Numbered from the stretch's first letter, positions 1 through 10,145 are shown. The stretch is DNA of 36,342 nt from Flavobacterium sp. (GCA_030145825.1 JAIXHM010000005.1:1-36342), one strand, 5' to 3'. The notes: generated by a model not told the origin, from the letters alone. Translations and numbers: made by a program.

Positions 1-169
1 GTTCATAATTACCATATTCATTAGAAGCTGTACCAATGTAAGTATTCTCAATAAAAATATTTACAAAAGGAACGGGAGCATTATCTTTACTTAAAACTTT
101 ACCTCTAATTTGTGCCGAAGAAAGATTAAAACATAGTAAAACTAAAAAAACGGATAAAATTCGCATCAT
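1..169 (-). CDS. Secreted protein with carboxypeptidase-like regulatory (CarboxypepD_reg/DUF5686-type) N-terminal domain, partial (runs off window start)
   Basis: Minus-strand translation from ATG at 169/166: MMRILSVFLVLLCFNLSSAQIRGKVLSKDNAPVPFVNIFIENTYIGTASNEYGNYE. Signal peptide followed by 'IRGKVLSKDNAPVPFVNIFIENTYIGTASNEYGNYE', typical of CarboxypepD_reg-like domains. Not in the ORF track because it is open at the window edge. Confidence 0.75.
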   Translation of the reverse strand, partial: MMRILSVFLVLLCFNLSSAQIRGKVLSKDNAPVPFVNIFIENTYIGTASNEYGNYE

Positions 170-591
170 TAACTTTCTAATAAGAACGATTGAATAGCTA
201 ATTCGTAACTCTGTAATACAAAACCAACGATTACTCCTTTTGCGCTTCCAGCAATATAAGATTGATGTCTAAAACTTTCACGAGAATAGGTATTGGTAAT
301 ATGAACTTCTACAACTGGAGAATGTACCCCTTTTACAGCATCGCCAATTCCAACAGAAGTATGTGTATAAGCTCCAGCATTAAGAATAATTCCATCAAAA
401 GAAAAACCTACTTCATGAATTTTATTAATAATTTCTCCTTCAATATTACTTTGAAAATAATCAAATTCTACAGCACAATATTTCTCTTGTAGTTGATTGT
501 AAAATCTCTCAAAAGAAATATTGCCATAAATATCAGTTTCTCTTTTACCAAGCAAATTCAAATTAGGACCATTAATAATACAGATTTTCAT
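169..591 (-). CDS. aroQ: 3-dehydroquinate dehydratase, type II
   Basis: MKICIINGPNLNLLGKRE...NAGAYTHTSVGIGDAV...EVHITNTYSRESFRHQSYIA is the classic AroQ type II signature. Start placed at the internal Met (591), not 633. Confidence 0.95.
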   Translation of the reverse strand: MKICIINGPNLNLLGKRETDIYGNISFERFYNQLQEKYCAVEFDYFQSNIEGEIINKIHEVGFSFDGIILNAGAYTHTSVGIGDAVKGVHSPVVEVHITNTYSRESFRHQSYIAGSAKGVIVGFVLQSYELAIQSFLLES

Positions 592-798
592 AAGAAGATT
601 TTTAATTAAGTAAAGATAAAAAATGTCGTTCACATAACACGATAATGCCTTGTTTTTGTCTCAAATTTTACAAAAAAAACATTTTATACCTAAATTTTAC
701 ATTTATTTAACAAAATATTCTGAATGTTAAAATATTGAATATCAATAACAAAAGATAATTATTACTAAATAATTGCTAATAGAATCATAAAAGTAGTC

Positions 799-827
799 TT
801 GTATATTGAGAAAAACATATAAATTTG
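799..827 (+). promoter_or_regulatory. Bacteroidota-type promoter (TTG -33 / TAAATTTG -7) for the 858 ORF
   Basis: TTG at 799-801, 18 nt spacer, TAAATTTG at 820-827, about 30 nt upstream of the ATG. Confidence 0.6.
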
Positions 828-857
828 CACTGTTAACTTTTAAAATTTAAACTAAAC

Positions 858-1442
858 ATGAAAAAAGTTTTATTATCTGCAGTAGCTATTTTCGCTTTCG
901 CGTTTGCTAATGCTCAAGAGGTTGAAACAACTGATAATGGTGGTTTTGCTAAAGGAAACGTTTTTGTTTCTGGTGCTGTTTCTTTTTCAAGTGAAAAAGA
1001 TGTTCAAAATACTTTTGTAATTGCTCCTAAAGCTGGATACTTTGTATCTGATAACATTGCGGTAGGTTTGCAAGTAGGTTACACTACTACAAAATATGAT
1101 ACTCCAGACGCAACTGACAATACTTTTTCAGTAGGCGCTTTTGGTAGATATTATTTCACTCCAGCTTCTAAATTTTCTTTATTTGGGGATCTAGGTTTTA
1201 CTTATGATAACTATGATAGAGAATCTCTTGCAGGTTTTGGTTACAATGGTAAAGGAGATGGTTTTACAGTAGCTATAAAACCAGGTATCAACTATTTCTT
1301 ATCTAATCATTTCTCTCTTGAAGCTTCAGTTGCTGCTTTAAGCTATGAAACTACAAAACCTGATGGAGGTTCATCTTCAGATAGATTTTTCGTAGGTGGA
1401 GATTGGACAAATGTTTCTTTCGGAGTAATCTATAAATTCTAA
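858..1442 (+). CDS. Outer membrane beta-barrel protein (OmpA-like/porin family)
   Basis: Signal peptide MKKVLLSAVAIFAFAFANAQ, alternating amphipathic strands, C-terminal aromatic 'FGVIYKF'. Confidence 0.85.
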   Translation: MKKVLLSAVAIFAFAFANAQEVETTDNGGFAKGNVFVSGAVSFSSEKDVQNTFVIAPKAGYFVSDNIAVGLQVGYTTTKYDTPDATDNTFSVGAFGRYYFTPASKFSLFGDLGFTYDNYDRESLAGFGYNGKGDGFTVAIKPGINYFLSNHFSLEASVAALSYETTKPDGGSSSDRFFVGGDWTNVSFGVIYKF

Positions 1443-1464
1443 TTTATAGTCAAACGATACTTTT

Positions 1465-1493
1465 AAAAATCCCGCTAATGGCGGGATTTTTTT
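1465..1493 (+). terminator. Rho-independent terminator
   Basis: AAAAATCCCGC-taatg-GCGGGATTTTTTT, perfect 11 bp stem plus T run, directly after the 1442 stop. Confidence 0.9.
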
Positions 1494-1520
1494 ATACTCT
1501 AAAATGATTACATTTGAAAT

Positions 1521-2417
1521 ATGAGTTGGGCATCTTATTTAAAACAATTTCAAAATTATTTACGATTAGAAAGAGGACTTTCTGAAAATACTATTGCCAA
1601 TTATACTTTCGATATAGAAAAACTTATTTTTTATTTAAATGAGAATAATATTAACGAAAGTCCAATAAAAATTACCGAGGAAACAATACAAACCTTTTTA
1701 TATAAAATTTCAGGAGAAGTTAACGCTAGAAGTCAGTCGCGAATTATTTCAGGTTTAAAGAGTTTTTTCAACTTTTTAATATTTGAAGATTTAAGAAATG
1801 ACACACCTTTAGAACTCATTGAAGTTCCAAAAACAGGCAGAAAACTTCCCGACACGCTTTCTACAAACGAAATTGATAATTTAATAGGCGCTATAGATCT
1901 TTCGACTCCAGAAGGAGAAAGAAACAGGGCCATGCTTGAAACTTTATATAGTTGTGGGCTTCGCGTATCAGAATTAATTACTTTAAAAATATCCGATTTA
2001 TTCTTTAATGAAGGTTTTATTAAAGTGACTGGTAAAGGCGATAAACAACGCTTTGTACCCATAAGTAAATCGACTGAAAAATTTATCACTATTTATAGTA
2101 ACGAAATTCGCAACAAACTTAATATTCAAAAAGGATTTGAAGACACATTGTTTTTAAACCGCAGAGGCAAACAACTAACACGCGCAATGGTATTTACCAT
2201 AATTAAAGATTTAGCGGTTAAAATAGGCTTAAAAAAGTCAATTTCACCCCACACGTTCCGACATTCTTTTGCAACACATTTACTCGAAAATGGAGCTGAT
2301 TTAAGATCAATTCAATTAATGTTAGGACACGAATCGATAACCACAACAGAAGTATATATGCATTTAGATAGAACTTTCTTAGCAGAAGTTTTGAATAACT
2401 TCCATCCGAGGAAGTAG
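1521..2417 (+). CDS. xerD: Site-specific tyrosine recombinase XerD
   Basis: N-terminal SAM-like domain plus catalytic motifs 'LYSCGLRVSEL', 'HTFRHSFATHLLENGADLRSIQLMLGHESITTTEVYMH'. Confidence 0.9.
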   Translation: MSWASYLKQFQNYLRLERGLSENTIANYTFDIEKLIFYLNENNINESPIKITEETIQTFLYKISGEVNARSQSRIISGLKSFFNFLIFEDLRNDTPLELIEVPKTGRKLPDTLSTNEIDNLIGAIDLSTPEGERNRAMLETLYSCGLRVSELITLKISDLFFNEGFIKVTGKGDKQRFVPISKSTEKFITIYSNEIRNKLNIQKGFEDTLFLNRRGKQLTRAMVFTIIKDLAVKIGLKKSISPHTFRHSFATHLLENGADLRSIQLMLGHESITTTEVYMHLDRTFLAEVLNNFHPRK

Positions 2418-2469
2418 TTTTTTTTTACATAGAGAGACTTTTAAAACCAATTAGATTAAGGGTTTAGTT

Positions 2470-2602
2470 TGTCATGCTGTAAGCATCTCTTTTATGAACT
2501 TCAAATAGGAAGTAAGCTCAACATAAAACTTACATGACTTATATGTTTAATAAACAAGCAACAATAATCTCTCCTAAAGAGATTCCTAACGGAATGACAA
2601 AA
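2470..2602. repeat. Composite palindromic repeat: two convergent B-type elements about 90 bp apart
   Basis: Left TGTC-ATGCT-gta-AGCAT-CTC. Right (minus strand) TGTC-ATTCC-gtta-GGAAT-CTC. Confidence 0.65.
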
Positions 2603-2666
2603 GTGAGTATAAAAAAATCGTATTAAAATGAATTAACACGATTTTTTACTTTTAACTAATGCCTAA

Positions 2667-4226
2667 TTATTTAGCAATATTAACCGCTCTAGTTTCTCTA
2701 ATTACAGTAATTTTAACTTGACCCGGATAAGTCATTTCAGTTTGAATTTTGTGAGAGATTTCAAATGATAATGTAGAAGCCATTTCGTCTGAAACTTTTT
2801 CACTTTCTACAATAACACGTAATTCTCTACCTGCTTGAATTGCATAAGCATTTTTAACACCATTAAATCCGTAAGCAATATCTTCTAAGTCTTTTAACCT
2901 TTGAATATAAGAATCTAAAACTTGACGTCTTGCTCCTGGTCTTGCTCCCGAAATAGCATCACATACTTGTACTAAAGGCGAAATTAAATATTTCATTTCA
3001 ATTTCGTCGTGGTGCGCTCCAATTGCGTTACAAACCTCATCTTTTTCACCATATTTCTCAGCCCACTGCATACCTAAAATCGCGTGCGGCAATTCACTTT
3101 CTGTTTCTGGTACTTTTCCAATATCGTGTAATAAACCAGCACGTTTAGCTAACTTTACATTCAATCCTAACTCAGCAGCCATAATACCACATAAATTGGC
3201 AACTTCTCTCGAGTGTTGTAATAAGTTTTGTCCATAAGAAGAACGATACTTCATACGACCTACAATCTTAATTAATTCAGGGTGTAGACCATGAATACCT
3301 AAATCAATAACAGTACGTTTACCAACTTCAATAATTTCTTCTTCGATTTGTTTTTGAGTTTTAGCTACAACTTCTTCAATACGCGCTGGGTGAATACGAC
3401 CATCGGTAACTAATTTGTGTAATGCTAAACGAGCAATTTCTCTCCTTACTGGATCAAAACAAGATAAAATAATTGCTTCAGGTGTGTCGTCTACAATAAT
3501 TTCAACTCCAGTTGCTGCTTCTAAAGCACGAATATTACGTCCTTCACGACCAATGATTCTACCTTTAACATCATCCGACTCAATATTGAAAACAGAAACA
3601 CAATTTTCAACTGCTTCTTCTGTTCCTACACGTTGAATAGTATTGATGATAACTTTTTTAGCTTCTTGCTGAGCGGTCATTTTTGCTTCTTCCATTGCAT
3701 TCTGAATGAAAGACATTGCTGCCGTTTTAGCTTCTGCTTTTAAACTTTCAACCAATTGATTTTTAGCTTCTTCCGCAGACAATCCAGAAATTACTTCTAA
3801 CTGTTCTACTTGACTTCTGTGAAGCTTTTCAATTTCTTGTTGTTTTTTATCCAAAAACTCAATTCTCGTGTTGTAATCTGCTAATTTTTCTTCAAATTCA
3901 TCATTCAATTTCTTGTTTTTAGCCAGTTCACTCGACACTTGAGATTCTTTATCTCTAGTTCTCTTTTCTGCTTCCGCAATTTTCTTGTCTCTCGATAAAA
4001 TTACCTGCTCATGTTCAGCTTTTAATTCTAAAAACTTTTCTTTTGCTTGTAAAATTTTATCCTTTTTAATTGATTCAGCTTCAGTTTTAGCATCTTTCAA
4101 AATTGAAGCTGCTTCCTTTTTTGCATTTTTAATAAGATTTGAAACATTGCTTTTCTCTAAAAATTTAGCAATTCCAAACCCTAAAGCAATTCCCAAAACA
4201 ATTCCTATAATCGTTATAAAATCCAT
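2667..4226 (-). CDS. rny: Ribonuclease Y
   Basis: N-terminal TM, coiled coil, KH domain '[34 protein letters not shown]', HD domain '[10 protein letters not shown]'. Confidence 0.97.
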   Translation of the reverse strand: MDFITIIGIVLGIALGFGIAKFLEKSNVSNLIKNAKKEAASILKDAKTEAESIKKDKILQAKEKFLELKAEHEQVILSRDKKIAEAEKRTRDKESQVSSELAKNKKLNDEFEEKLADYNTRIEFLDKKQQEIEKLHRSQVEQLEVISGLSAEEAKNQLVESLKAEAKTAAMSFIQNAMEEAKMTAQQEAKKVIINTIQRVGTEEAVENCVSVFNIESDDVKGRIIGREGRNIRALEAATGVEIIVDDTPEAIILSCFDPVRREIARLALHKLVTDGRIHPARIEEVVAKTQKQIEEEIIEVGKRTVIDLGIHGLHPELIKIVGRMKYRSSYGQNLLQHSREVANLCGIMAAELGLNVKLAKRAGLLHDIGKVPETESELPHAILGMQWAEKYGEKDEVCNAIGAHHDEIEMKYLISPLVQVCDAISGARPGARRQVLDSYIQRLKDLEDIAYGFNGVKNAYAIQAGRELRVIVESEKVSDEMASTLSFEISHKIQTEMTYPGQVKITVIRETRAVNIAK

Positions 4227-4247
4227 AGTTTTAAAAAATATTTATAT

Positions 4248-4404
4248 AAAAAAAGCCTACATTAGGTGTTTGTATAAACTCGTAAAGACAAGTTTTGAGC
4301 TAGCTCGTTTTTCATGTTTCCCACTTAAGGGCTTACAATAGTACGAAGATTCGCTCATTTTAATTTGTTAGTGTTGAGTTTATCAAATATATGCTAATGT
4401 AGGC
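4248..4404 (-). ncRNA. 6S-like RNA candidate (ssrS / 6S-Flavo-like) with terminal stem and T run
   Basis: Located between zapA and rny. Perfect 11 bp closing stem (4255-4265 with 4394-4404), second 8 bp stem (4274-4281 with 4376-4383), inner TGAGC/GCTCA pairing, large central bubble. On the minus strand the closing stem is followed by TTTTTTT (4254-4248). Confidence 0.7.
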
Positions 4405-4434
4405 AGTATCTTTATCTTATTTGTAAGAACGTAT

Positions 4435-4728
4435 CTATCTTGAGAGTAACTCACTCAATTTCAAATCCAAGCTTTGCAAGCGCTTTAACGCATTTTGCTG
4501 TTCTTCTGAAGCATCTAACTTCTTTTGCTCGGTTTGCGCTGCAAATTGTAACGCACACATAGCTAGAACATCTTGCTTATCTCTAACTGCATAGCTTTGT
4601 TCAAATTGTTTTATCATCGCATCTATCTTTTTTGAAGCAGTTCGTAACGCTTCTTCTTGTGTATCTTCAATTGTTAATGGATATACACGATCGGCTATAG
4701 ATATTTTGATATTTAATTTTTCACTCAT
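4435..4728 (-). CDS. zapA: Cell division protein ZapA
   Basis: MSEKLNIKISIADRVYPLTIEDTQEEALRTASKKIDAMIKQFEQSYAVRDKQDVLAMCALQFA, ZapA family. Confidence 0.9.
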   Translation of the reverse strand: MSEKLNIKISIADRVYPLTIEDTQEEALRTASKKIDAMIKQFEQSYAVRDKQDVLAMCALQFAAQTEQKKLDASEEQQNALKRLQSLDLKLSELLSR

Positions 4729-4734
4729 GACTTC

Positions 4735-5025
4735 CTAATCAGAAAGTTGTGCTATGCAATGATCGATTTCACGAATTAATGAATTTATTTTGAGCTTCGT
4801 TTCTCGTTTATTTTCGTCACTGCCTAACAATGAATTTACCATTTTCAATTTATCAATTTGCTCATTTAAAACCGTTATTTGAGCTGATTTGATGTCATTA
4901 TCTTTCTTAACTTGTTCTAATAATTCATTGATTTCAATATTTTTCTTCTCTAATTGAACCAATTTCTGATTCAATTTAAAGAACTTAACTTCAAGAGCAT
5001 CAATAAGTTTGGACAAATCGTTCAT
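4735..5025 (-). CDS. Small coiled-coil protein (ZapB-like), cotranscribed with zapA
   Basis: 96 aa, almost entirely heptad-like, immediately upstream of zapA with a 6 nt gap. Confidence 0.65.
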   Translation of the reverse strand: MNDLSKLIDALEVKFFKLNQKLVQLEKKNIEINELLEQVKKDNDIKSAQITVLNEQIDKLKMVNSLLGSDENKRETKLKINSLIREIDHCIAQLSD

Positions 5026-5225
5026 TAATGGAAAAAATCATTTTCACTACATACAAAATTAAGATTACATTTTAACAATCACAATTTTTTTTGTTTTTTT
5101 TTATACTATTTTTCAACTTTTTTACAATAAACTGAGTTTTAGAATGTTGTAACTATATTAAAAAAATATTTTTTCAAATTATAAGTTTTACTATTTTAGC
5201 TGTAACACAAAACATATACAAGCCA

Positions 5226-6914
5226 ATGAAAAAATTTTTCGCCCTATTATTTTTATCTTCAATTGGATTTTCTCAAAACGATTATCCTAAAGAATTCATT
5301 TCTCCTTTAAATATTCCATTAGATGTTTCAGGTTCATTTGGAGAATTAAGAAGCAATCACTTTCATTCTGGTTTAGATTTAAAAACACAAAAAAAAGAAG
5401 GACTTGAAGTTTTTGCAGTTGCAGACGGATATGTTTCGAGAATTAAAATTTCTTCTTTTGGTTACGGGAAAGCGATTTATATTACACATCCTAATGGCTA
5501 CACTACAGTTTATGGACATTTACAAAAAGGAAATGGTTTAATTGAAGATTATATTAAAAAGAAACAATACGAAAAGAAATCTTTTGAAATAGAGCTCTTC
5601 CCTACTCCATCTGAATTACCAGTAAAACAAGGCGATGTTATTGCTTTAAGCGGGAATTCTGGAGGAAGTGGTGGACCGCATTTACATTTTGAGTTTAGAG
5701 AAACAAAATCGGAAAAAATTGTAAATCCATTACAATTTGGCTACAATAAACTTGCGGTTGACAATCATAATCCAGAATTGTATGGCATTATGGCTTTCCC
5801 AATAGATAGCACCATTGTAAACAAATCGCAATTACCTATTCCCATTTCATTTTCTAAACAAGCTGATGGCACTTACAAAGCTTCAAAAGTAATTGCAAAT
5901 GGCAAAGTTGGTTTTGCTATAAATGCCAATGATAAATGTACCAATCCTTACAATAAAAACGGACTTTATAAAGTAAATGCTTATTTAAATGGAGTACTCT
6001 ATTTCCAATATGAATTTGATAAATTCGCTTTTGACGAATCGCGCTATGTTAATAATTTCATAGATTATTTTACTTACAAATCTAAAGGGCAACGTTTTCA
6101 AAAGCTATTTTTTGAAACAAGTTATCCACTTTCTGTAATAAAAAACAATAAAAACAACGGAATAATTAATACACAACCAAAAGCAAGTTATACGTTAAGA
6201 GTAGAAATGTTCGATTTTCAAGGACACCAAGTAAATATTTTAATTCCAATTGAATATGGAACTTCAGAAGTTGCCATAAAAAAAGAAGTCAATACTTCAC
6301 CCTATTTTTTAAAATCTAAAATTGAGAATAATTATTCTAAAGAAAATATATCGGTTTTTATTCCAGAAAATACTTTCTACGATGATTTTAGATTAAATTT
6401 TGATGTAAAAGACAATGTTTTGTATTTGCATAATGATAAAGTTCCTGCTCATAAAAATTTTACGATTACTTACAGTAATGTTGAAGGCTTAAGTGAAGAA
6501 CAATTAAAGAAGACTTTCATAGCATCTGTTGATGGTGTAAAATTAGATTATAACAAAACAACAAGAAAGGGAAATTCACTTTCAGCAAGAGTAAGAGAAC
6601 TTGGAGTTTTTAAATTAGCACAAGACACCATTGCGCCACGAATTTATAATGTAAACTTTGTGGAAGGCAAAAATTTAATAAAACAAAATACAATTAGCGT
6701 TTCCATATCAGATAACATGTCGGGAATTGATACCTATAATGCTTATTTGAATGGCGAATGGATATTGATGGAATACGATTATAAAACCAATAAATTAGTA
6801 CATCAATTAGCTGATGGTAAATACAAAGAAGGAAGAAATTATTTTAAAATAATTGTAACTGATGATTTACAAAATTCAACTACCTTTGAATCCTATTTTT
6901 TTATGAATCCTTAA
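5226..6914 (+). CDS. M23 family metallopeptidase (secreted)
   Basis: Signal peptide; 'SGSFGELRSNHFHSGLDLKT...YGKAIYITHPNGYTTVYGHL...GNSGGSGGPHLHFEF', the M23/LytM motifs HxxxD and HLHFE. Confidence 0.93.
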   Translation: MKKFFALLFLSSIGFSQNDYPKEFISPLNIPLDVSGSFGELRSNHFHSGLDLKTQKKEGLEVFAVADGYVSRIKISSFGYGKAIYITHPNGYTTVYGHLQKGNGLIEDYIKKKQYEKKSFEIELFPTPSELPVKQGDVIALSGNSGGSGGPHLHFEFRETKSEKIVNPLQFGYNKLAVDNHNPELYGIMAFPIDSTIVNKSQLPIPISFSKQADGTYKASKVIANGKVGFAINANDKCTNPYNKNGLYKVNAYLNGVLYFQYEFDKFAFDESRYVNNFIDYFTYKSKGQRFQKLFFETSYPLSVIKNNKNNGIINTQPKASYTLRVEMFDFQGHQVNILIPIEYGTSEVAIKKEVNTSPYFLKSKIENNYSKENISVFIPENTFYDDFRLNFDVKDNVLYLHNDKVPAHKNFTITYSNVEGLSEEQLKKTFIASVDGVKLDYNKTTRKGNSLSARVRELGVFKLAQDTIAPRIYNVNFVEGKNLIKQNTISVSISDNMSGIDTYNAYLNGEWILMEYDYKTNKLVHQLADGKYKEGRNYFKIIVTDDLQNSTTFESYFFMNP

Positions 6915-6926
6915 TCTTTAAATTTC

Positions 6927-9386
6927 TTGAAAAAGTTATTTTTTATTGTAATAGTTCTTTTAACACACCTTATTAATGCACAAACTGCGAGAATAAAAGG
7001 GGTTATTTTAGACGAATTTAACGCACCTGTTGAAGGTGTTTCCATTAATGTAAACAAAACTGGAACAGTTTCAGACGCTACTGGTTTTTTCCTAATTGAA
7101 GTTCCAGCAAACACAGATTTAACCGTTACATTCACTCATATTTCGTTTAAAAAATCTACTTTAAAATTAAACTTAAAACCAAACGAAGATTTTGAATTAA
7201 ATCCAGTTATGAGTTCAAAAGTGGAACAAATTGGCGAAGTGGTTTTAGTTGGTACAAGCAATAAAAAAAGAATTGAAGGAGTTACCGCGATTGATCCGGT
7301 TATTATTAGAAAAATTCCCGGAGCAAATGCTGGAGTAGAAAACATTATTAAAACTTTACCCGGAGTTTATTCTAATAACGAATTAAGTACATCTTATGCT
7401 GTTAGAGGTGGTAACTACGATGAAAATTTAGTTTATGTTAATGAAATTGAAGTGTACCGTCCGTTTTTAATTCGTTCTGGTCAACAAGAAGGTTTGAGTT
7501 TTACCAATACAGACATGGTCGAAAATGTTGACTTTTCAGCAGGAGGATTTCAAGCTAAATATGGTGATAAAATGTCTTCTGTTTTAGATATCACCTATAG
7601 AACACCTAAAAAATTTAAAGCTGGTCTAGAAGCTAGTTTCCTTGGTGGAAGTTTAACATTCGAAGGTATTTCTAAAAATAATAAATGGAGTAATATTACA
7701 GGAATTCGTTATCGAGACAATAGTTTATTAGTCAATAGTCAAGATACGGAAACTAATTATCGTCCTCAATTTGCTGATATTCAAACTTTATTCAATTACA
7801 ATGCTTCAACTAAATGGCAATGGAGTTTTTTAGGTAATATTTCTCAAAACAAGTATCATTATCAACCTTTAACTAGACAAACAAATTTTGGTACAATTAA
7901 TGAGCCTATAGCGTTATTAGTATATTACGAAGGCCAAGAAAAAGACGAATATTTAACACTTTTTGGAGCTGTAAAATCGGTTTATCAATACAATGATAAA
8001 AATAAACTGAAATTTTTCGTTTCTACTTACCATACACAAGAACAAGAATATTATGACATTTTAGCACAATATAGATTAGGCGAAGTAGATGCAAATATTG
8101 GTTCAGAAACTTTTGGTGATGTTATTTACACTCGTGGTGTGGGTGGCCAATTAACTCATGCTCGTAACGATTTAGACGCTTTAATAGTAAATGTTGAAAC
8201 TAAAGGGTTTCATGAATTAAACGAAAAATCTCAAATTGAATGGGGAATAAAATACACTAGAGAAGATATTAGAGATAGAATTGTAGAATGGGAAGTAATA
8301 GACTCTGCCGGATTCTCGCTACCAGCTCCTATTTTAGAATATCAAAACGACCAACCTTATAATTCTTACAACGGTCCTCTTGCTCCTTATCACAATGTTA
8401 GAGCTACAAATTTTACAAAAATCGATAGAATTTCAGGTTATGCGCAATGGAATAGAAGAGGAAATATTGGAGCACATCAATATTGGTTAAATGCAGGTGT
8501 TAGAGCTCATAATTGGCAAGTAGAATCGGAAGAAGGGAAAGGAAAATCTCAAATAACATTTTCTCCAAGAGCACAATTTGCTTTCAAACCAAATTGGAAC
8601 AAAGATATGCTGTTTAGAATCTCAAGTGGTCTATACCATCAACCGCCATTCTATAGAGAACTTCGAGATGCAGATGGAATGGTGCAACCTAACGTAAAAG
8701 CACAACAATCTTTTCATTTAGTTTTGAGTAATGACTATAGTTTTAAAATGTGGAATCGTCCATTTAAATTAGTAAGTGAAGCTTATTATAAAAGTATGAC
8801 TAATGTAAATACGTACACTATAGACAATGTTCGTATTCGCTACAAAGCCGATAATAATGCAGAAGCTTATGCTTATGGTTTTGACGCTCGATTAAATGGA
8901 GAATTTGTTCCAGGAACAGAATCGTGGTTTAGTTTTGGTTACTTAAAAACTGAAGAAAATTATGATAACAAAGGATATATAGCTCGTCCTACGGATCAAA
9001 GGTTAAAATTTGGATTATTGTTCCAAGATTATATGCCAAATATTCCGAATGTAAAAATCAATCTTAATTTAGTATACAATACAGGTTTACCCGGTGGTTC
9101 TCCATCTTATGCAGATCCTTATGACTATCAATTTCGTCTAAAAGATTACACAAGAGCCGATGTAGGTTTCTTGTATGCTTTTAAAGATGAAACTATAAAA
9201 TCAGATAAAAAATGGTTGCGCCGTTTTAACGAACTTTCATTAGGTTTAGAAATTTTCAATTTGTTTAATAATCAAAATGCAATTACAAATACTTGGGTTC
9301 GCGATGTATATACTAAATCGCAATATGGAATTCCAAACTACATGACTACTCGTGTTTTTAACTTGAAGTTGGTAGCTCGTTTGTAA
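6927..9386 (+). CDS. TonB-dependent receptor with CarboxypepD_reg-like N-terminal domain
   Basis: TTG start; signal peptide; 'ARIKGVILDEFNAPVEGVSINVNKTGTVSDATGFF'; plug 'IKTLPGVYSNNELSTSYAVRGGNYDENLVYVNEIEVYRP'; C-terminal barrel. Confidence 0.93.
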   Translation: MKKLFFIVIVLLTHLINAQTARIKGVILDEFNAPVEGVSINVNKTGTVSDATGFFLIEVPANTDLTVTFTHISFKKSTLKLNLKPNEDFELNPVMSSKVEQIGEVVLVGTSNKKRIEGVTAIDPVIIRKIPGANAGVENIIKTLPGVYSNNELSTSYAVRGGNYDENLVYVNEIEVYRPFLIRSGQQEGLSFTNTDMVENVDFSAGGFQAKYGDKMSSVLDITYRTPKKFKAGLEASFLGGSLTFEGISKNNKWSNITGIRYRDNSLLVNSQDTETNYRPQFADIQTLFNYNASTKWQWSFLGNISQNKYHYQPLTRQTNFGTINEPIALLVYYEGQEKDEYLTLFGAVKSVYQYNDKNKLKFFVSTYHTQEQEYYDILAQYRLGEVDANIGSETFGDVIYTRGVGGQLTHARNDLDALIVNVETKGFHELNEKSQIEWGIKYTREDIRDRIVEWEVIDSAGFSLPAPILEYQNDQPYNSYNGPLAPYHNVRATNFTKIDRISGYAQWNRRGNIGAHQYWLNAGVRAHNWQVESEEGKGKSQITFSPRAQFAFKPNWNKDMLFRISSGLYHQPPFYRELRDADGMVQPNVKAQQSFHLVLSNDYSFKMWNRPFKLVSEAYYKSMTNVNTYTIDNVRIRYKADNNAEAYAYGFDARLNGEFVPGTESWFSFGYLKTEENYDNKGYIARPTDQRLKFGLLFQDYMPNIPNVKINLNLVYNTGLPGGSPSYADPYDYQFRLKDYTRADVGFLYAFKDETIKSDKKWLRRFNELSLGLEIFNLFNNQNAITNTWVRDVYTKSQYGIPNYMTTRVFNLKLVARL

Positions 9387-9413
9387 ATTTAGGAACAAAA
9401 ATTAGTATATTTG
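9381..9413 (+). promoter_or_regulatory. Candidate Bacteroidota promoter for the 9432 lipoprotein gene, overlapping the end of the TonB receptor gene
   Basis: TTG 9381-9383, 22 nt spacer, TATATTTG 9406-9413. Confidence 0.4.
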
Positions 9414-9431
9414 ATAATCAAAAAATAGAAC

Positions 9432-10145
9432 ATGCGAATTTATTTAGTATCAATTATTAGCGCTTTAACTTTGGTTGCTTGTAAAAAAGAAAGTGAAAAA
9501 CCAAAAGTTATTTATGAAGAAAAAGCAACTACTGAAGAGCGAAAAGTTGATTCTACTTCTATTAAAATTGCCGATTTGCCGATTTTAATGGATGGAACCA
9601 AATACTTAATTCATCCTGTTGGCGATGTGCGTGTGTATGAAGATTACAAAAGTGTTTATGGTTCTAGTAAAACCAACCAAGTAAGTTATGCTATTTCAAA
9701 TTACAATCGTTATGAAATTACAGGTTATTTCGATAATCTGAAATTTCAACATATCGATTCTACAACGGTTTGTGCTTTAACTACTCAAAAAGTACAAATT
9801 CAAACGGTTACTTATTTGAATACTATTGCCGAAAAATCAAAAAAGCAAATCTTAGTATATTCATTAGTTGATAGTGATACAAATAAAGACGGAAAAATTG
9901 ATCAAAACGACATTAAATCGCTTTACTTAAGTAATATTGATGGAACACATTTAACCAAGATTTCTGACGATTTAAACGAAGTTGTAGATTGGAATGTTAT
10001 TGAAACTTTAAATCGATTGTATTTTCGTTCTATTGAAGATATCAATAAAAATGGTGCTTTCGATAAAAACGATAAAGTGCATTATCATTATGTAAATCTT
10101 TTAACAAACGATTGGACAGCTGAGGAATATTCTCCAATTAATTAA
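9432..10145 (+). CDS. Hypothetical lipoprotein with two EF-hand-like Ca-binding loops
   Basis: Lipobox 'LTLVAC|KKE'; loops 'DTNKDGKIDQND' and 'DINKNGAFDKND' fit the 12-residue EF-hand/dockerin pattern. Confidence 0.75.
   Translation: MRIYLVSIISALTLVACKKESEKPKVIYEEKATTEERKVDSTSIKIADLPILMDGTKYLIHPVGDVRVYEDYKSVYGSSKTNQVSYAISNYNRYEITGYFDNLKFQHIDSTTVCALTTQKVQIQTVTYLNTIAEKSKKQILVYSLVDSDTNKDGKIDQNDIKSLYLSNIDGTHLTKISDDLNEVVDWNVIETLNRLYFRSIEDINKNGAFDKNDKVHYHYVNLLTNDWTAEEYSPIN

Noticed and set aside
1521-2417. Tyrosine recombinase as the integrase of a mobile island
   Set aside because: Sequence fits housekeeping XerD; no att-like repeats, tRNA or cargo genes nearby.
3985-4341. 118 aa plus-strand ORF antisense to rny and across the 6S-like region
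   Set aside because: Entirely antisense to rny and the structured RNA; no recognisable domain; low-complexity hydrophobic translation expected from an antisense frame.
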